From Chara braunii (lineage: Eukaryota > Streptophyta > Charophyceae > Charales > Characeae): DNA of 40,743 nt. Position 1 is the first letter of the stretch. Each line of letters starts with the position of its first letter. Both the position numbers and the translations under genes were made by a program. Of this stretch, positions 29,809 to 40,604 are shown in pieces. The stretch covers positions 270,721-311,463 of the forward strand of contig BFEA01000595.1 of assembly GCA_003427395.1 (NCBI GenBank). The letters are read 5' to 3'. The notes under the pieces are model-generated. The model made no database searches. It was not told where the DNA came from and saw nothing but the letters and a program-made list of their open reading frames with translations.

Positions 29809-30569
29809 TCAGAAAGCACATATGAAAGGGCTAGGCTGACACTGGTCATGAGTCCTCACTGATCCCTCTAGGTCACATGCGTAATCTCTCATTTGGCGGT
29901 GCATTTCCTGTGCTTTTGAGCCACGTCCCCGTACCTCTTGAGATTGTGGCCTCTGGATATAGAGCCCCCTAAAACCTGCAAGCTCCGAACACCTCCGTCC
30001 GAGTCCCATAATACGAAAGTCAACCATAGCAAAAAATTCCACCCACAGTATAGGGAGATGTGGCTGGGAGAAAACCCCTCCTCTGAGATGTTTGAACTCT
30101 GAAGGCTCGGTCACTGCCTCATAGTCAATCTCTGCTGGAGAAATGTACCTCTTGGCCAAATCTACCAAATCTCCGCAGCAAGAACCATATGTGAGCGTGA
30201 AAGGTACTGGAGGCTTGGGGTAATCGGGGTCGAGCTTGGGTCCGAAGCTACGGATTAGCTTTGTCCCACTCTCGTCGAACTCTTTTTCTCTCTCTTCAAG
30301 GTACCTGGCAGCCGAGATCCAGACTAAGTCGGAATGTTCACGAGTCTCTTTGCCTTTCTTCTCGTAGAGTCTCAGGTCGAGGATGGTGCCTGCTGCAAAA
30401 TTGGTGAGAATGACAAAAATGGATAGGTCTCTCTGTATGAAACCACTGCACTGACGTACCGATACTGGACTGCATTCTTGAGGGCTATCTTGTTAAGGCT
30501 GGTTAGGACTGACCCACTGACAGGAAATGAGGTAAGGGTACTCGTGTCAGAATGAATGTCAAAAGCCAA
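29809..30569 (-). pseudogene. Unrecognised about 250-residue protein, one frameshift
   Basis: The minus-strand frame 30569-30372 reads TSLNKIALKNAVQYRYVSAV, then SYRETYPF. After a one-base slip in a T run near 30415 the next frame continues VILTNFAAGTILDLRLYEKK, then LVWISAARYLEEREKEFDES, and goes on to about 29824. The piece F(V/Y)(I/V)LT.F...(L/F)D(L/V)(R/K)(L/I) resembles the repeated pattern at 28100, so it may be a third relative. No family assigned. There is no ATG start and no catalytic motif. Confidence 0.5.
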
Positions 30570-30754
30570 GTTGAATAACGATGAATTTCAATTGATGATG
30601 ATCAACGGGGCTGATGGTGGCCCTTTAAATCGAACACTGTCGGCAAGAAAACTGACTTGAGTGATATCAACTTGTCGTGATGATTGGACTCATAAAGGGA
30701 AGCTGAAACTTTCTAGTGTTCACCCGAGCTTAACCTTGGCTTATTCAACCGTCT

Positions 30755-31296
30755 CTAGGAACAAACCAATACTGTGCATTTTGCCGTTGCAATCATAGAA
30801 ATAAAACAGGTATTCAATAACTTCTTTTCCCCTGCTAACTGAACAACTCTTTCTCTCTGAGACTGCCTACAAGAAGCCATGTCCCGACAGGCTTCTTCTT
30901 CCCATCCCTCTTTCTTCTCTTTACGGATCCCACACTTCACCACTAAAACTTCTGCATCTTTCATCGTTCCTTCCATGATCCGTAGCTCGGGCCCTGATAG
31001 GGTGTCGATATAAGTTCGTTGTCAAGGGCGACTCTATGCCGCGAGCCTCTGTGATGTCGGCTGACTGGTATGTCAGTAACCGTCTCAAGGAAAAAGGAGC
31101 GAAATGCTTGCTCATGCCCAACATTCATCCTTGGTCTGCTTACAGATAGTCTTTTGCCCCACCTCTTTTGAAAACCCAACTCCAGACAGGGCCCAACCCT
31201 CAGCGGAGCCTTGTCAAAGATTATTTCCCCGAAAGACCTTAGGCGCGAGGCTGGTTCTCTTGTCTCATAACCTGCAGCACACCCAGTGGCCAGCAC
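30755..31296 (-). pseudogene. Unrecognised minus-strand coding remnant
   Basis: Two overlapping frames: 31296-30961 (RMNVGHEQAFRSFFLETVTD, then NELISTPYQGP) and 30976-30755 (AEVLVVKCGIRKEKKEGWEE, then ERVVQLAGEKKLLN). They could be one gene with a frameshift near 30975. No domain recognised. Confidence 0.3.
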
Positions 31297-34200
31297 AAAA
31301 CCCCATGCACGTGCTCAGGGCGTTGCCTGCATCTCAGGTGCTGAAGCGCAGTCCGAGACGCACTGTCAAGTAGCTAGCCATTCGAGGCTGATTCACATTG
31401 AAGAGCAGGTGTTTTGGCAAGGAGCGTTCAATGATGGCTGGCAAACCTGCGATGAAGAACTGAGTTCACATGAGAATGATGATTATTCAGTTGGGGTCCA
31501 TCACGTCTCCATCTGCGGATGAAGCAGACGAGATCGTGGATCGCGGTGTCACTGGATGTGGCCTCATCCCATATCGAGCATCACTCTTAGTCCTGTTTGA
31601 TCATCCGAGTGCTTATCTGAGAGCTGTTCTCGTTTGGGCACAACGCAGAGACGTTCTCAAACGCAGACCTCACTCTTATGGAATGTGAGAACGCACAGCT
31701 GCCCCATCATCAACACTTCTTGACGACTTTCCCATTCTAGTGTTTCAAGGGAGGTACTTCTGCGGACTCAGAGTTCTTGTCTTCATACACCCTACAATAT
31801 CCGAGTGCTACCCTCTTGGTACAAAGGCACTATATAGCTGCTCCAACTATGGACCCAGTCCGAGCTCTTCATACTGCTGCTAGTTCAATGACTGATCTCA
31901 TTCAAAATGTTAATTCCGAGTTCAGATCATGGTCATACTCGGAGGATATGGTCTCCGAGTACGTGATATACCCCTCGTTCAATTCCAAGAAACTGAGGGT
32001 GGGGCAAATCTGTGGTACTCGGCATCGTAACTTCGTCTGTAGGTTCTTCTGTTCTCAGAGCGAAGGAGGCCCCAGGTTCAGACAATAAAATGCGCTGTTA
32101 GCAAGGCATCTCTGTGCATAGAACTAGCCCTTGCTCATTTTCTGGGGAAAACGAAGCTCTCAGTATCGTACCCAATCGCAGCCAAAATGGTGGGATCAAC
32201 CTTGTACAATTAGGTTAAGGTCTATCTCTTTGCTCGTCCCCCCCTTTTTCCAATGTCTCAGTTTCACTGTCAGACAGACATCCGTCAGAGCTTGCCTTAG
32301 CAGAACAACCCACATACCCTTACCCTTTTCTCCCCGCTGGAGTCAACTAGCTTCCAAAAAAGTGTTGGAATTTAGGACAACTCACTATCACTAGTCCCCA
32401 TCAAGGAGAACTTTAGCGATCAGATAGCCATTTCTTTCCTCTGGGTCTCATTACTTAAAGCACCAAGACAAGGGTGAGATAAACTCCCAGGGAGACTAAG
32501 ATCAAAGCTCAAAAGCCTGCCAGAGTTTTGTTCAACGGCAAGTGCCGACCGTTTTACCCCTTCTGTCGAAAGCCAAGGCTTGGGCAGCGATTTCTGAAGG
32601 TTCTGGACAAGCTGCAGGACTGGCTTTTCTGAGCTTAGTAGAAAGTTAGTAGCGTTCTGCCACCCCAAGTAGAGATGAGACTCAAGGCGTTACAGGCTTC
32701 GCGGATCTTTCGATCTTTTGTCTTTGGTAAGCCTTTTTGATTCGAGAGACTTCATTCGTCACGCCGGTTAACTGAAGAGTTCTCATTCGAGAGCAGGCAT
32801 AAGGGAATCAAACGGCTCGAGTAAGGGAAAAGGAAAAAAAAAGAAAAAGAAAAGAAAAGGAATGAAAAGAGCGATGGCTGAATAGATGATGTCTTATCTT
32901 GACTGGCTTTATCACACATCACTCTGTCAGGGTCCTTCAAAACACTCGGCTTAAAACGTGGGTCATACGCAACTGCTCAAAACGGTATCCCCAAAGAGAG
33001 ACCGCAAACTCACTGTTTGGACTATAACATGAGGTCTCGCTCTCACAGCTATATACTTGCAAAAGATGTCAATCCACAACTGTTCTGATGGAGAGGATAT
33101 CCTCCTAAAAGCCGTTATCAGTCTGGTTCTCTGTCAATGTCGAGAGTCTAGAATCCTCGTTCCCAGGGATATCTTAAACCCACGTCTCGATACGGCAAAA
33201 TCCTCATCACTCTACGGTTTAAAAGACCTTACGGAGAAGCCGATGACCCCAACAGCACCATCATAGGTTTTCCCAGGGCAGCCTAATTATTACATGTCCA
33301 TGCAGTAGCATAGCACATTGTTTGTCCACTCAAGTTGAGACAAAAATCCCTGAATGGCTCGAAAGGAAGCCACGAGGCATGAAGAGCTAGAGCGCCGACG
33401 AGTTAGAAAGTGACAGCTAATTGAAACGGAAGCAAAGGGTCACAGACAAAGGACACAACTGACTGCCAGCGTTCGGCAGCTGTGCACTTGCTCGTGTGTG
33501 TACACTTTGAGACCAACGGCTCTCTCCCCAACGCTCTCGAGCAAGCAGAGTTTCCCTTTTCTCTCTGATCAAGGCGAAGAGCCTGACCGCATCTAACCAG
33601 CGACCTTTGCTCCTCGCACTCTTTCGAGAGTAGCCTCCGACCGTTGTCCCCACTGACTGTGCCGGTGAAAGATCCCACTGTTCCCGATCCGCCCTGTCGA
33701 CTCAATACACTACGGCAACTGCAGAATGTGCAAACGCAGAAGACGATAATCATGTCGCCGAGCTGCTGATGTCACCACCCAGTGCGCGAGTACAGTCCGG
33801 GCGCGTCAAGAACCTCGTGAGAAACCCGGGAAGCCCAAGTGTCACCTCTCGCACCCTCCGCTTTCAGCCATCCGCAACCACATCTCATAGAGATCTCTTG
33901 CCCTATATCTTCGCGCCTTTCCCCCGTTGACGCAGTCTCCTGCTCAACCAGGTGCCAATTTCCCCGTGTCAGCACCCACTCCAGTTTTGTCGGACTATCA
34001 CGCCAGGGGGGAGTCAACAGACACTTCACTCTTACTACAGGTGATGCCAATCAGACGACGTCAATGAACGAATAGAGGGACTCCATCTCCTCTCCCTTTC
34101 TCTCTCAGGCGACGAGCACTCTACTGCATTGTGTCCTCCTTCTCATGGTCGCATCTCTCTCCCCGACTGAATGGTGCAGCAGTCCGGTTGACGTCACCCA

Positions 34201-34308
34201 AAAATCCCCCTGTCACGAGTTGTGTGTCGCATATGTCCCCTCTCTCTCTCTCTCTTACCGCTCTCTCCCGCCCCCTTTTCCTCGCGTGCTGACCCTCGCT
34301 CCCGCAGC
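31297..34308. other. About 3 kb without an identifiable feature
   Basis: Short frames on both strands, none with a known motif. On the + strand, 31777-32088 (MDPVRALHTAASSMTDL...) is the longest near a TATA-like CTATATAGC at about 31830. CCGAGT recurs many times at 31600-31960, which may reflect an internal repeat. Nothing else can be supported. Confidence 0.4.
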
Positions 34309-34779
34309 CTAGCGCTCCTGGTCCTTCCGTCGCTGTGAGTTGGCCTCCGGGCCGCTCTCCACAGGCTCGGCGGGTGGGTGGTCCCTCTGCCACTGGTTCA
34401 ACCCGCGCCAGGAGAGTGTCCCTGCCGCGCTCATTTCGCTCTCACCTCCTGAGTCTCGGTCCAGATGAGCTTGCTCGCGTTCCACCGTGTCCATGGAGGT
34501 TTCTGCCTCATGGTAGGCGACTGTCACCTGGATCTCTACTGTGACGCCGTCCCGTCTGCACCTCCGTTTCGCACAGTCCTTGGCCTCCATGACCTTTGCC
34601 TGCAACCTCGGGTCACCTCTCATCTCCTCCTCCCTCGCTCCCTGTACGTTGATCTTCAGCTTTGCCTCGCTTCCCCCATCGTAATTCATAGTAGTGGTTA
34701 CCCAGGGTCCTTCCCCGGAAATTGGCCTCTGGCGCGTTAGGAGGTTCCGACAATCCGGCCTATAGCCATGCAGGGCCAT
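34309..34779 (-). CDS. Hypothetical 156-residue charged protein
   Basis: A minus-strand frame with a true ATG at 34779, rich in Arg, Glu and Asp (AKDCAKRRCRRDGVTVE, then SMDTVEREQAHLDRDSGG). No membrane segment or known motif. Length and composition could suit a gag-like or intrinsically disordered protein. It could also be a chance frame in GC-rich DNA. Confidence 0.25.
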   Translation of the reverse strand: MALHGYRPDCRNLLTRQRPISGEGPWVTTTMNYDGGSEAKLKINVQGAREEEMRGDPRLQAKVMEAKDCAKRRCRRDGVTVEIQVTVAYHEAETSMDTVEREQAHLDRDSGGESEMSAAGTLSWRGLNQWQRDHPPAEPVESGPEANSQRRKDQER

Positions 34780-36290
34780 AATCGCGCACTTTCAAAATAA
34801 TTTGAACTTGGTACTTGGTGCACAAGCACGCAGACAAGCCACTCTTGCCCTCACTGCTCCGCCCCCCCCCCCCTGTCTTAAACCAGCGACGTTGGTGTAG
34901 CAAGATGGCTTGCATGCAGCTACTGACCAATAGCCGATAGCGCGGCCACCCTTCCTCTTACAGGGTCACCATACACAGACTATCAGTGCTTCAGGTGAAG
35001 ACTTGGAGCATTTTCATTCCGGCAAAGAAAGGGAATAAAATGAAATTGAACGGTAGAAGGAATAAAAGGGAGAAGGAAAGCTGAGACTCAACGGTCAATT
35101 TTAGCAGGCACCCACTTCAGATACTGTTTGTAGTCACTTTAAGTTGGCTCGAAAAGACCACTGACTCGGCGTGCGACGGTCCCATAACGGGATACCGACT
35201 GTTTTTTTCTTCTCTCGTTTAGAGGGCACCGGACCGTTCTTGATGGGTACCTGCGTCTGATGGCAAGGAGGGGGCTTATGACCTTCCATGGAAGGTGATA
35301 GGTCGCCTACCAAAGCGGCCGCGGGTGCTCCCTTTTGGGGCTCCACTATTGCAGTGCTCGGCAGGTCACTTCTGCGGCACAGTAGAGCACGGAAGGTTAG
35401 TCAGTCTGGGCCGCCAGTTCGCTATCATGTTTCATAAACGAACCGTTAGTCCCCCGCAAAATGACAGAAAGGAAAAAAATTAAATAAGAGAAATAGTTAA
35501 TAATAATAATAATAATAGAGAAGGGGAGTCGCTTCAGAACTCTCTTGCGCCGCGACATCACTAAACCATAGACCCCGATACGCAAAAGCAGCGATCCAGG
35601 TCTAGGCACAGATCTGAGGCTCCGCATTCAACCCCCTCCCCTTTCACTCTTTTCTTTTTCCCTTTTCTGTATTTTTTTTTTACTGAAAGCGACCATCGCC
35701 ACCACACCTACCCCTTAACCCAGCTACAGGGGCCCGGCAGCTGAAGAGACCTTTCCGGCCTTTGCCGCCCCGCCTCTGAGTGAACCCGGCCGCTGCCACA
35801 GCCACAAACCGATGGTACTCTGCTGCACTGCAAGGTACCAAACTGGCGTGGCCAGCCAAAAGTCCAGCGGCGCACCCACTCTTTTGCCAAGGGAAGCGCT
35901 GACTAGACCCACCCCCTAGCAGAATGCGACCCGCAGTGGTCCACAGGCAGGGAGGCTTGGTACATCAGCCAACCTCCCCTGAGCAAGCAACTAGTACACA
36001 GCGGAGGGCCGGGACACCGCGCCCTCCGACATGATACCAATTCCCCAGCGTCCCCGCTGGGCCGGAACGAAGCGGACAGTTAGTATTAAACAACTAGAGT
36101 CGGTGGTGCACTCACCTGTCTTCATAGTAGTCTGTAGCGAAGCCTTCTCGTAGAGGCTTGCGTTAGCGCCTTCTCTTTTGCAGTGCACTCCTGTCTCTTC
36201 CATTGCGCAGCAGCTCTGCGTGATCTGCGCAGCTACTCCCTTCTTTCTCTCTTAGTAGTGTGGTCCTCTTTATTCTCACGGTGTTCTCTT
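34780..36290. other. Unassigned intronic sequence
   Basis: Contains a C run of about 12 near 34862 and an (AAT)n microsatellite at about 35500-35516. I see no gene or recognisable mobile element in this stretch. Confidence 0.45.
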
Positions 36291-36420
36291 AATCTCTATT
36301 TTTATTGTTGCGTAGCTTTCTTTCCTACTTTCTTTTCAACTATAGTTTCATCTTTAATCTCTATTTTTATTGTTGCGTACCTTTCTTTCCTACTTTTTTT
36401 TCAACTATAGTTTCATCTTG
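36291..36420. repeat. 65-bp tandem duplication
   Basis: Units 36291-36355 and 36356-36420, both beginning AATCTCTATTTTTATTGTTG and nearly identical. T-rich. It is followed by CACCATGCCTGAGG, whose frame stops after 19 codons. Confidence 0.92.
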
Positions 36421-37188
36421 CACCATGCCTGAGGCGTCGGGGACAGGGAAGAGGGAGAGGTGGAGGAGGAGGGAAAGCTCCTGAGGAGCCTGCTTCTTGT
36501 GCCAGAAGGCACTTCAGCTCAGAGGAGGAGGAAGAAGAGAAGTACGGATACGGGACCCACTCAGGGGCCTCTCCATGTCACTTGTACCTGGATGGATCGA
36601 AACAACTCCATCCCCAATAAGGATGGAGTACTATCAGAAGAAGTATGAGGCGCGCTACGGCACCCCTCGTACTTCCTTCCCTCCATATTCCCCCAGGATA
36701 CCTACCACCCCAGTAGTAAGCAAGGCATTAGTGCCCGTACCTTCACCCCCTATTCCATGTGTGGCTCCCTCTCTGCCCCAGCTCAGTAGCACTCTCTGCT
36801 GCATTTTTTGTCTTCTCGCTTTGCCCCAAATAGAATTCATGATTATCTTTTATATCTTGCATAAGCACGAGGTCTTTCCTTTGAATCTTTGAATCTTTTC
36901 TTTCTCTTGATTTCTTAGTTCATTCCATACGTCATAGCCTTCGGCAGTACGACTCTGATGGAAACATAAAATGGATGGGTTCTTTTAAGGCCGTTGTGCA
37001 TTTTTAGGAGAGAGGAAGCTTGGAGATGGGAGTGGGAAGGACCTGAGGGGTGCTGGATTTTTGTATTCTATTCTGAACTGAAGTTGGTCTACCTGATGGA
37101 GTCATGTAACACCTGTTTTGATTGTTACTCAGATGTGTGACAAGTTGAAAATGGCGAGGATGAATTTGCAATGTGACTTCACAACCAT
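36421..37188. other. Unassigned sequence before exon 3
   Basis: Contains a GA-rich stretch (36440-36545) and short frames only. A small + strand frame starting MPEASGTGKRERWRRR ends quickly. No known family. Confidence 0.45.
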
Positions 37189-37260
37189 GCTTGCCGGATA
37201 TGAGCACAAGCCTCCACAAGCTTTGGCTTGCCGGATATGAGCACAAGCCTCCACAAGCTT
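37189..37260. repeat. 35-bp tandem duplication just upstream of exon 3
   Basis: Copies 37189-37223 and 37226-37260 begin GCTTGCCGGATATGAGCAC and are separated by TG. The duplication ends 76 bases before the exon 3 acceptor, where a branch-point region would be expected to follow. Confidence 0.95.
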
Positions 37261-37336
37261 CCACAAAACTCCTGAGCCTCTGTTATTGCTGGTTCTATGT
37301 GTACTCATGTATGTGGCGCTGGTGTTATGTGTCCAG

Positions 37337-37409
37337 GGGGATTAGTGATGGGGAGAAGACACATCTTCGTCGGAAGCTTCTGGAGGAACTGAAGGAAGAG
37401 AACAACCAG
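37337..37409 (+). CDS. IPO11: Importin-11-like, exon 3
   Basis: A 73-nt exon bounded by GTCCAG and the donor GTTTGT. Its first base completes the split codon from exon 2 (AT + G = Met). It then reads GISDGEKTHLRRKLLEEL and KEENNQ. This matches the EK..LR.KLL..L.EEN.Q segment that follows R.W..RR in importin-11 proteins. The surrounding 224-codon frame (37173-37847) is mainly intron read-through on both sides. The next expected segment (IA..L..LISKIAR.D.P..WP) is not found before the window end, so exon 4 lies beyond it. Confidence 0.9.
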
Positions 37410-37962
37410 GTTTGTGATCTGCTGATAGCGTTTTGCTTCTCCATTTCTTTTTCTAAATGCAAGGTCTGTTTTAGCATTGTTGTGCTTCTGTTTCCATCTG
37501 GTGGATCTATCAGTCACTCTCCATCTGTGTCACGGGGCAGAACTTGGAATACGATGGTGCCCTTAGTGGAGTGCAGGGGTTGGATTGAGCTTGGATTCTG
37601 CAGGTTGAATATGGGCTTCTGGCCTCCCCAGGATGGAACTGCAGCGGTTGTTGGTACCCGGACAGGTCAGTCTCACCCTGCCAACTTGTTGAGAGCAGCG
37701 AACTGGTCAGCTGCCGCTAAAGGACTTCCTATGTCAGCCCTGCCTCAAACCCCTACATCCTCCACAACTGCCCCTACTGTGAGGATACGAGTCCTCGACA
37801 TGCCGGTATGGGGTCCCTGCTGCAAGCATTGTGCCCGCCCTAAGTGAAGGCAGGCCCTGTACCTAGAAAATGCCTGAATATTGCAAACTTTGCCATCCCT
37901 GGTCGGCACCAGACAGTTACCACACGCCAGTTGGCGACAAGGCACCACATGTGTGACCAAGG
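37410..37962 (+). other. Start of importin intron 3
   Basis: GTTTGT donor followed by about 550 bp of unassigned sequence. Short frames only. The retroelement relic begins near 37963. Confidence 0.6.
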
Positions 37963-38847
37963 GGGATGACAGGTTACTACAACAATTTTGTAAAGAAAGA
38001 GCACGGTTGCTGCCACCTTGACGGACTTAACATTCTTGACCACCCCTTGGGAGGGGACTGATGATTGGGAGAGAGCCTTCAAGAGATTGATGGTCGTGCC
38101 GGGTACATTCCAACACGCCATGAATAGGGTATTCCATGACGACTTTGATAAGTTTATCGTCATGTACCTCGACGGCATTCTTATCTTAAGTTGTGCTATG
38201 TCTCCTACGATAGCATAAGTATAAGATCAACTTGGAGAAATGCAAGTTCGGTCGCACCAAGATCTTATACGTAGGTCATGTGACATCCGCGGATCGTCTA
38301 AGGCTGGAATATGCGTCGCACCAAGATCTTATACGTAGGTCATGTGATATTCGCGGACCGTCTAAGGCTGGAATATGCGAAGCTGGCTAGTATTAGGGAC
38401 TGGCCTCGACCTCAATCTCTGACGGAGGTCTGGTCCTTCTTGGGGATGATAGGCTACTATGGCAATTTTGTAAAGATTTATAGTACGGTTGCTGCCCCCT
38501 TGACTGACCTAAGATGCCTTGACACCCTTTGGGAGTGGACCGATGATTGGGAGAGTCTCTTCAAGAGATTGAAGTACGCTCTCATGCACCATGAGATTCT
38601 TATGCTTCCTAATTCTGAGAAGCCATTCATTGTGACGAAAGATGCAAGCCAATATGACATTGGCGCAGTTTTGGCTCAGCGGGAGGGGAAAAAGTTGACG
38701 CTGATTGAAGTATATGAGCAAGAAGATGGCTTCTTAGAAGTTGGCAAAGTCCACTTCTTAGCGCGACCTCTATGCCCTCTACAAAGTCCTTATTCAAGCC
38801 CGGACATTAGAGGACTTTGTACGGACTGTGTACAACAGGTGGCATGA
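37963..38847 (+). pseudogene. Element 4 RT, connection and RNase H fragments
   Basis: 37963-38090 duplicates 38441-38571 (GYY.NFVK..., TDDWE..FKRL). Next comes PGTFQHAMNRVFHDDFDKF and then MYLDGILIL, in which the second catalytic Asp of the YxDD box is Gly. 38220-38690 reads LEKCKFGRTKILYVGH, then RDWPRPQSLTEVWSFLGM, then FIVTKDASQYDIGAVLAQRE, the RNase H start. A 64-bp duplication (38252-38379) causes a frameshift. The RNase H continues LYALYKVL and then fuses with gag. Confidence 0.85.
38252..38379. repeat. 64-bp tandem duplication in element 4 pol
   Basis: Copies 38252-38315 and 38316-38379 both begin TCGCACCAAGATCTTATACG and differ at a few bases. Because 64 is not a multiple of three, the duplication shifts the reading frame. 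Confidence 0.93.
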
Positions 38848-39590
38848 CCCTCAAGGGGCTCAGAAGGCCATGAACGCAATAAACAGTCTCGGTTCCAAAC
38901 GGTACCGGACCGTGCGGAAAGTCACAGACGTCGTAGAACGTCTGATCGTAGTGCTTGGTGTACGCTATGACCCATAGGTACTCCTCATAGGCACTCCTCA
39001 CAGCTTATCTAAGATGTCTGCCGACAAATGTCAAGAATAAGATGGTAGATGAGGCCAACATTGATGTCCATAACTTCGCTAGTTTCAGCAAGAAAGCCTT
39101 AAAGGCTAAACTTGAGACCGCGCATCATGGTCAAACAAATGGCAGGAAGAAGAAACATCCCCACGATTGGAGGAAGAAGGGCAATCTCATGTTCGTTGAC
39201 CATGATGGTGAGGCGACTGAGATTGACGACTTCCCTGACTATGGGGAAGACGCAAGGCAGGATGGGGCTAGCAAGACTTCGGATGGGGGAGTCGTAGCTC
39301 AAATCAAAGAAAAGGCTAGGGGGACCGGGAAGCAGAAGGTAGGCCGGTCCAAGGGTCTGGGCGACCAAGGAACTCCCGCATGGGTAAAACTTGTTTAGAT
39401 TACGAGGTATGGAGGGATCAAGTTGCCAGGGGTACATGTTTGAACTATGGCAACTAGGGCGACCAAGGAACTCCCACACGTCTAGAACATGCCGAGGCAA
39501 AAAGGTCACAACGAAGGTAGCCTCTCCAAGTGTGGTAGGCTTATCTTCGAACCTTGGTGGTGCTTCTGCAAGCACTTGGTAGGGAAACAC
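38790..39590 (+). pseudogene. Element 4 gag
   Basis: TLEDFVRTVYNRWHDPQGAQ, then KRYRTVRKVTDVVERLIVV, a stop after GVRYDP at 38975-38977, then another frame, NFASFSKKALKAKLE, with the basic tail to 39398. A degenerate knuckle near 39445 reads CLNYGN followed by a stop. Homologous to element 1 gag (KERWHDPQEAQKATNAIL). It is fused in frame behind RNase H (LYALYKVLIQARTLEDF). Confidence 0.82.
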
Positions 39591-39798
39591 CTCGAGCCGT
39601 AGGGGTGTTAGCCGCTCTTACTCGTGCTGAAGTGGTAACTCTGGCTTCACCAGTTCAGGTGTTGGCCAAGGCTAGTGACCCATTTATCGCCCCACAAACA
39701 CATTCAGACTGACCGATGCTGTTTTCGAGAGATGTGCCAGAGTCCTTAGAAAAGCTCCAAACTGAGTGGTCAGGGAAGGACCCTAGGGTGAACATTCC

Positions 39799-40300
39799 GT
39801 GCTAGAGGTTGATGTAGGTGGCTGCAAAGTGGGTGCCTTCGCAGACATAGGCTCTACACAAAAATTCATCAGTCGTGCTTGTGTGGACAGACTGCGCTTA
39901 GGGGACCACGTGCAGCGGCTGAGCAGATCTTTAGCATCTACGCTAGCCAACAAGCACAATATGGTAGTTCAAGACCATGTCAAGGACGTACTTTCTCTTA
40001 CGGAGGAGGGGAATTGAGACACAAAATCTTGTTCCTTGTCAGCGACGAACTGCCATTCCATATGCTACTAGGCATGTACTACCTCGAGGTTGCTCAACTT
40101 CAATTCGATTGGGATAGGAAGGTGATGATCCACAAGTTGCCTAATGGAAGAACCGATAGACTGCAGAAGTTCAAAGCTAGCGATCTAGTGGAGAACTATT
40201 GTTGCATGTGTGCATGCTCTTTCTATAACTATTATAAGCATAATTGCGAGGAGGGCATGTACCTAGTCTTTACCCGTGAGAAAGGGGAGGCCGTAAAATA
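39799..40300 (+). pseudogene. Element 4 protease and linker
   Basis: DVGGCKVGAFADIGSTQKF shows the retropepsin motif as D-I-G-S, where D-T-G-S is usual. A frameshift near 39990 is followed by LRHKILFLVSDELPFHMLLG and MYYLEVAQLQFDWDRK. The linker is ASDLVENYCCMC and FYNYYKHN. It retains the flap region that element 1 has lost. A stop at 40300-40302 precedes RT. Confidence 0.82.
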
Positions 40301-40302
40301 AC

Positions 40303-40604
40303 CCACAGAGATAGAAGCAGTCGTTGCTCAATATTCAAACCTTTTTGAGGAGCCCAGTGGTGTGGTGGAAAGGGAGGTTGTCCATGCGATAGAAGTCGTC
40401 CAGGGTAGTGAAGTACCTAGAGGACGGATCTTTAGGATGTCTCCTGCGGAGTTGGCTGAGCTCCGCCTCCAGCTAAAAAAACTCACAAAGAAGGGATGGA
40501 TTTGGCCTAATACCTCCCCTTATGGTGCTCCAGTCCTATTCGTTCCTAGAAGGGAGGTACCCTAAGGATGTGCATTGACTATAGGGGCCTCAATGCCATC
40601 ACCG
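40303..40604 (+). pseudogene. Element 4 RT N-terminal part
   Basis: EPSGVVEREVVHAIEVVQGS, then RIFRMSPAELAELRLQLKKL, then SPYGAPVLFVPRREVP and a stop. A shifted frame continues MCIDYRGLNAITVK. Similarity ends at about 40604, where the sequence changes to the LTR edge seen also at 26213. The RT catalytic core is absent. Confidence 0.82.

Larger units (their letters stand above)
4445..37336 (+). other. Giant importin intron 2 (about 32.9 kb) filled with mobile elements
   Basis: Bounded by the GTAAGC donor of exon 2 and the GTCCAG acceptor of exon 3. It contains nested and rearranged LTR retroelements in both orientations, at least two TIR/foldback elements, an inverted repeat and an unrecognised coding array; each is listed separately. 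I found no further importin exon in it: the protein reads continuously from exon 2 to exon 3 across the intron (RRDTI, then M from the split codon, then GISDGEK). Confidence 0.82.
37963..40604 (+). mobile_element. Element 4: scrambled + strand Gypsy relic of the element 1 family
   Basis: Order along the + strand: a piece of the RT connection (37963-38090), a piece of RT ending YLDG (38091-38200), connection and RNase H (38220-38790), gag (38790-39580), protease (39799-40300), start of RT (40301-40604). Pol therefore precedes gag, the reverse of a normal element. Residues match element 1 (WPRPQSLTEV, RWHDPQ.AQKA.NAI, NYYK.N). No LTR is visible within the relic. Confidence 0.82.

Noticed and set aside
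33057-33753. Short frames on both strands as host genes
   Set aside because: No motif, no splice-supported extension and no similarity that I recognise.
37173-37847. 224-codon + strand ORF as a gene
   Set aside because: Only 24 codons (37338-37409) resemble importin; the rest is intron with canonical splice sites at both edges.
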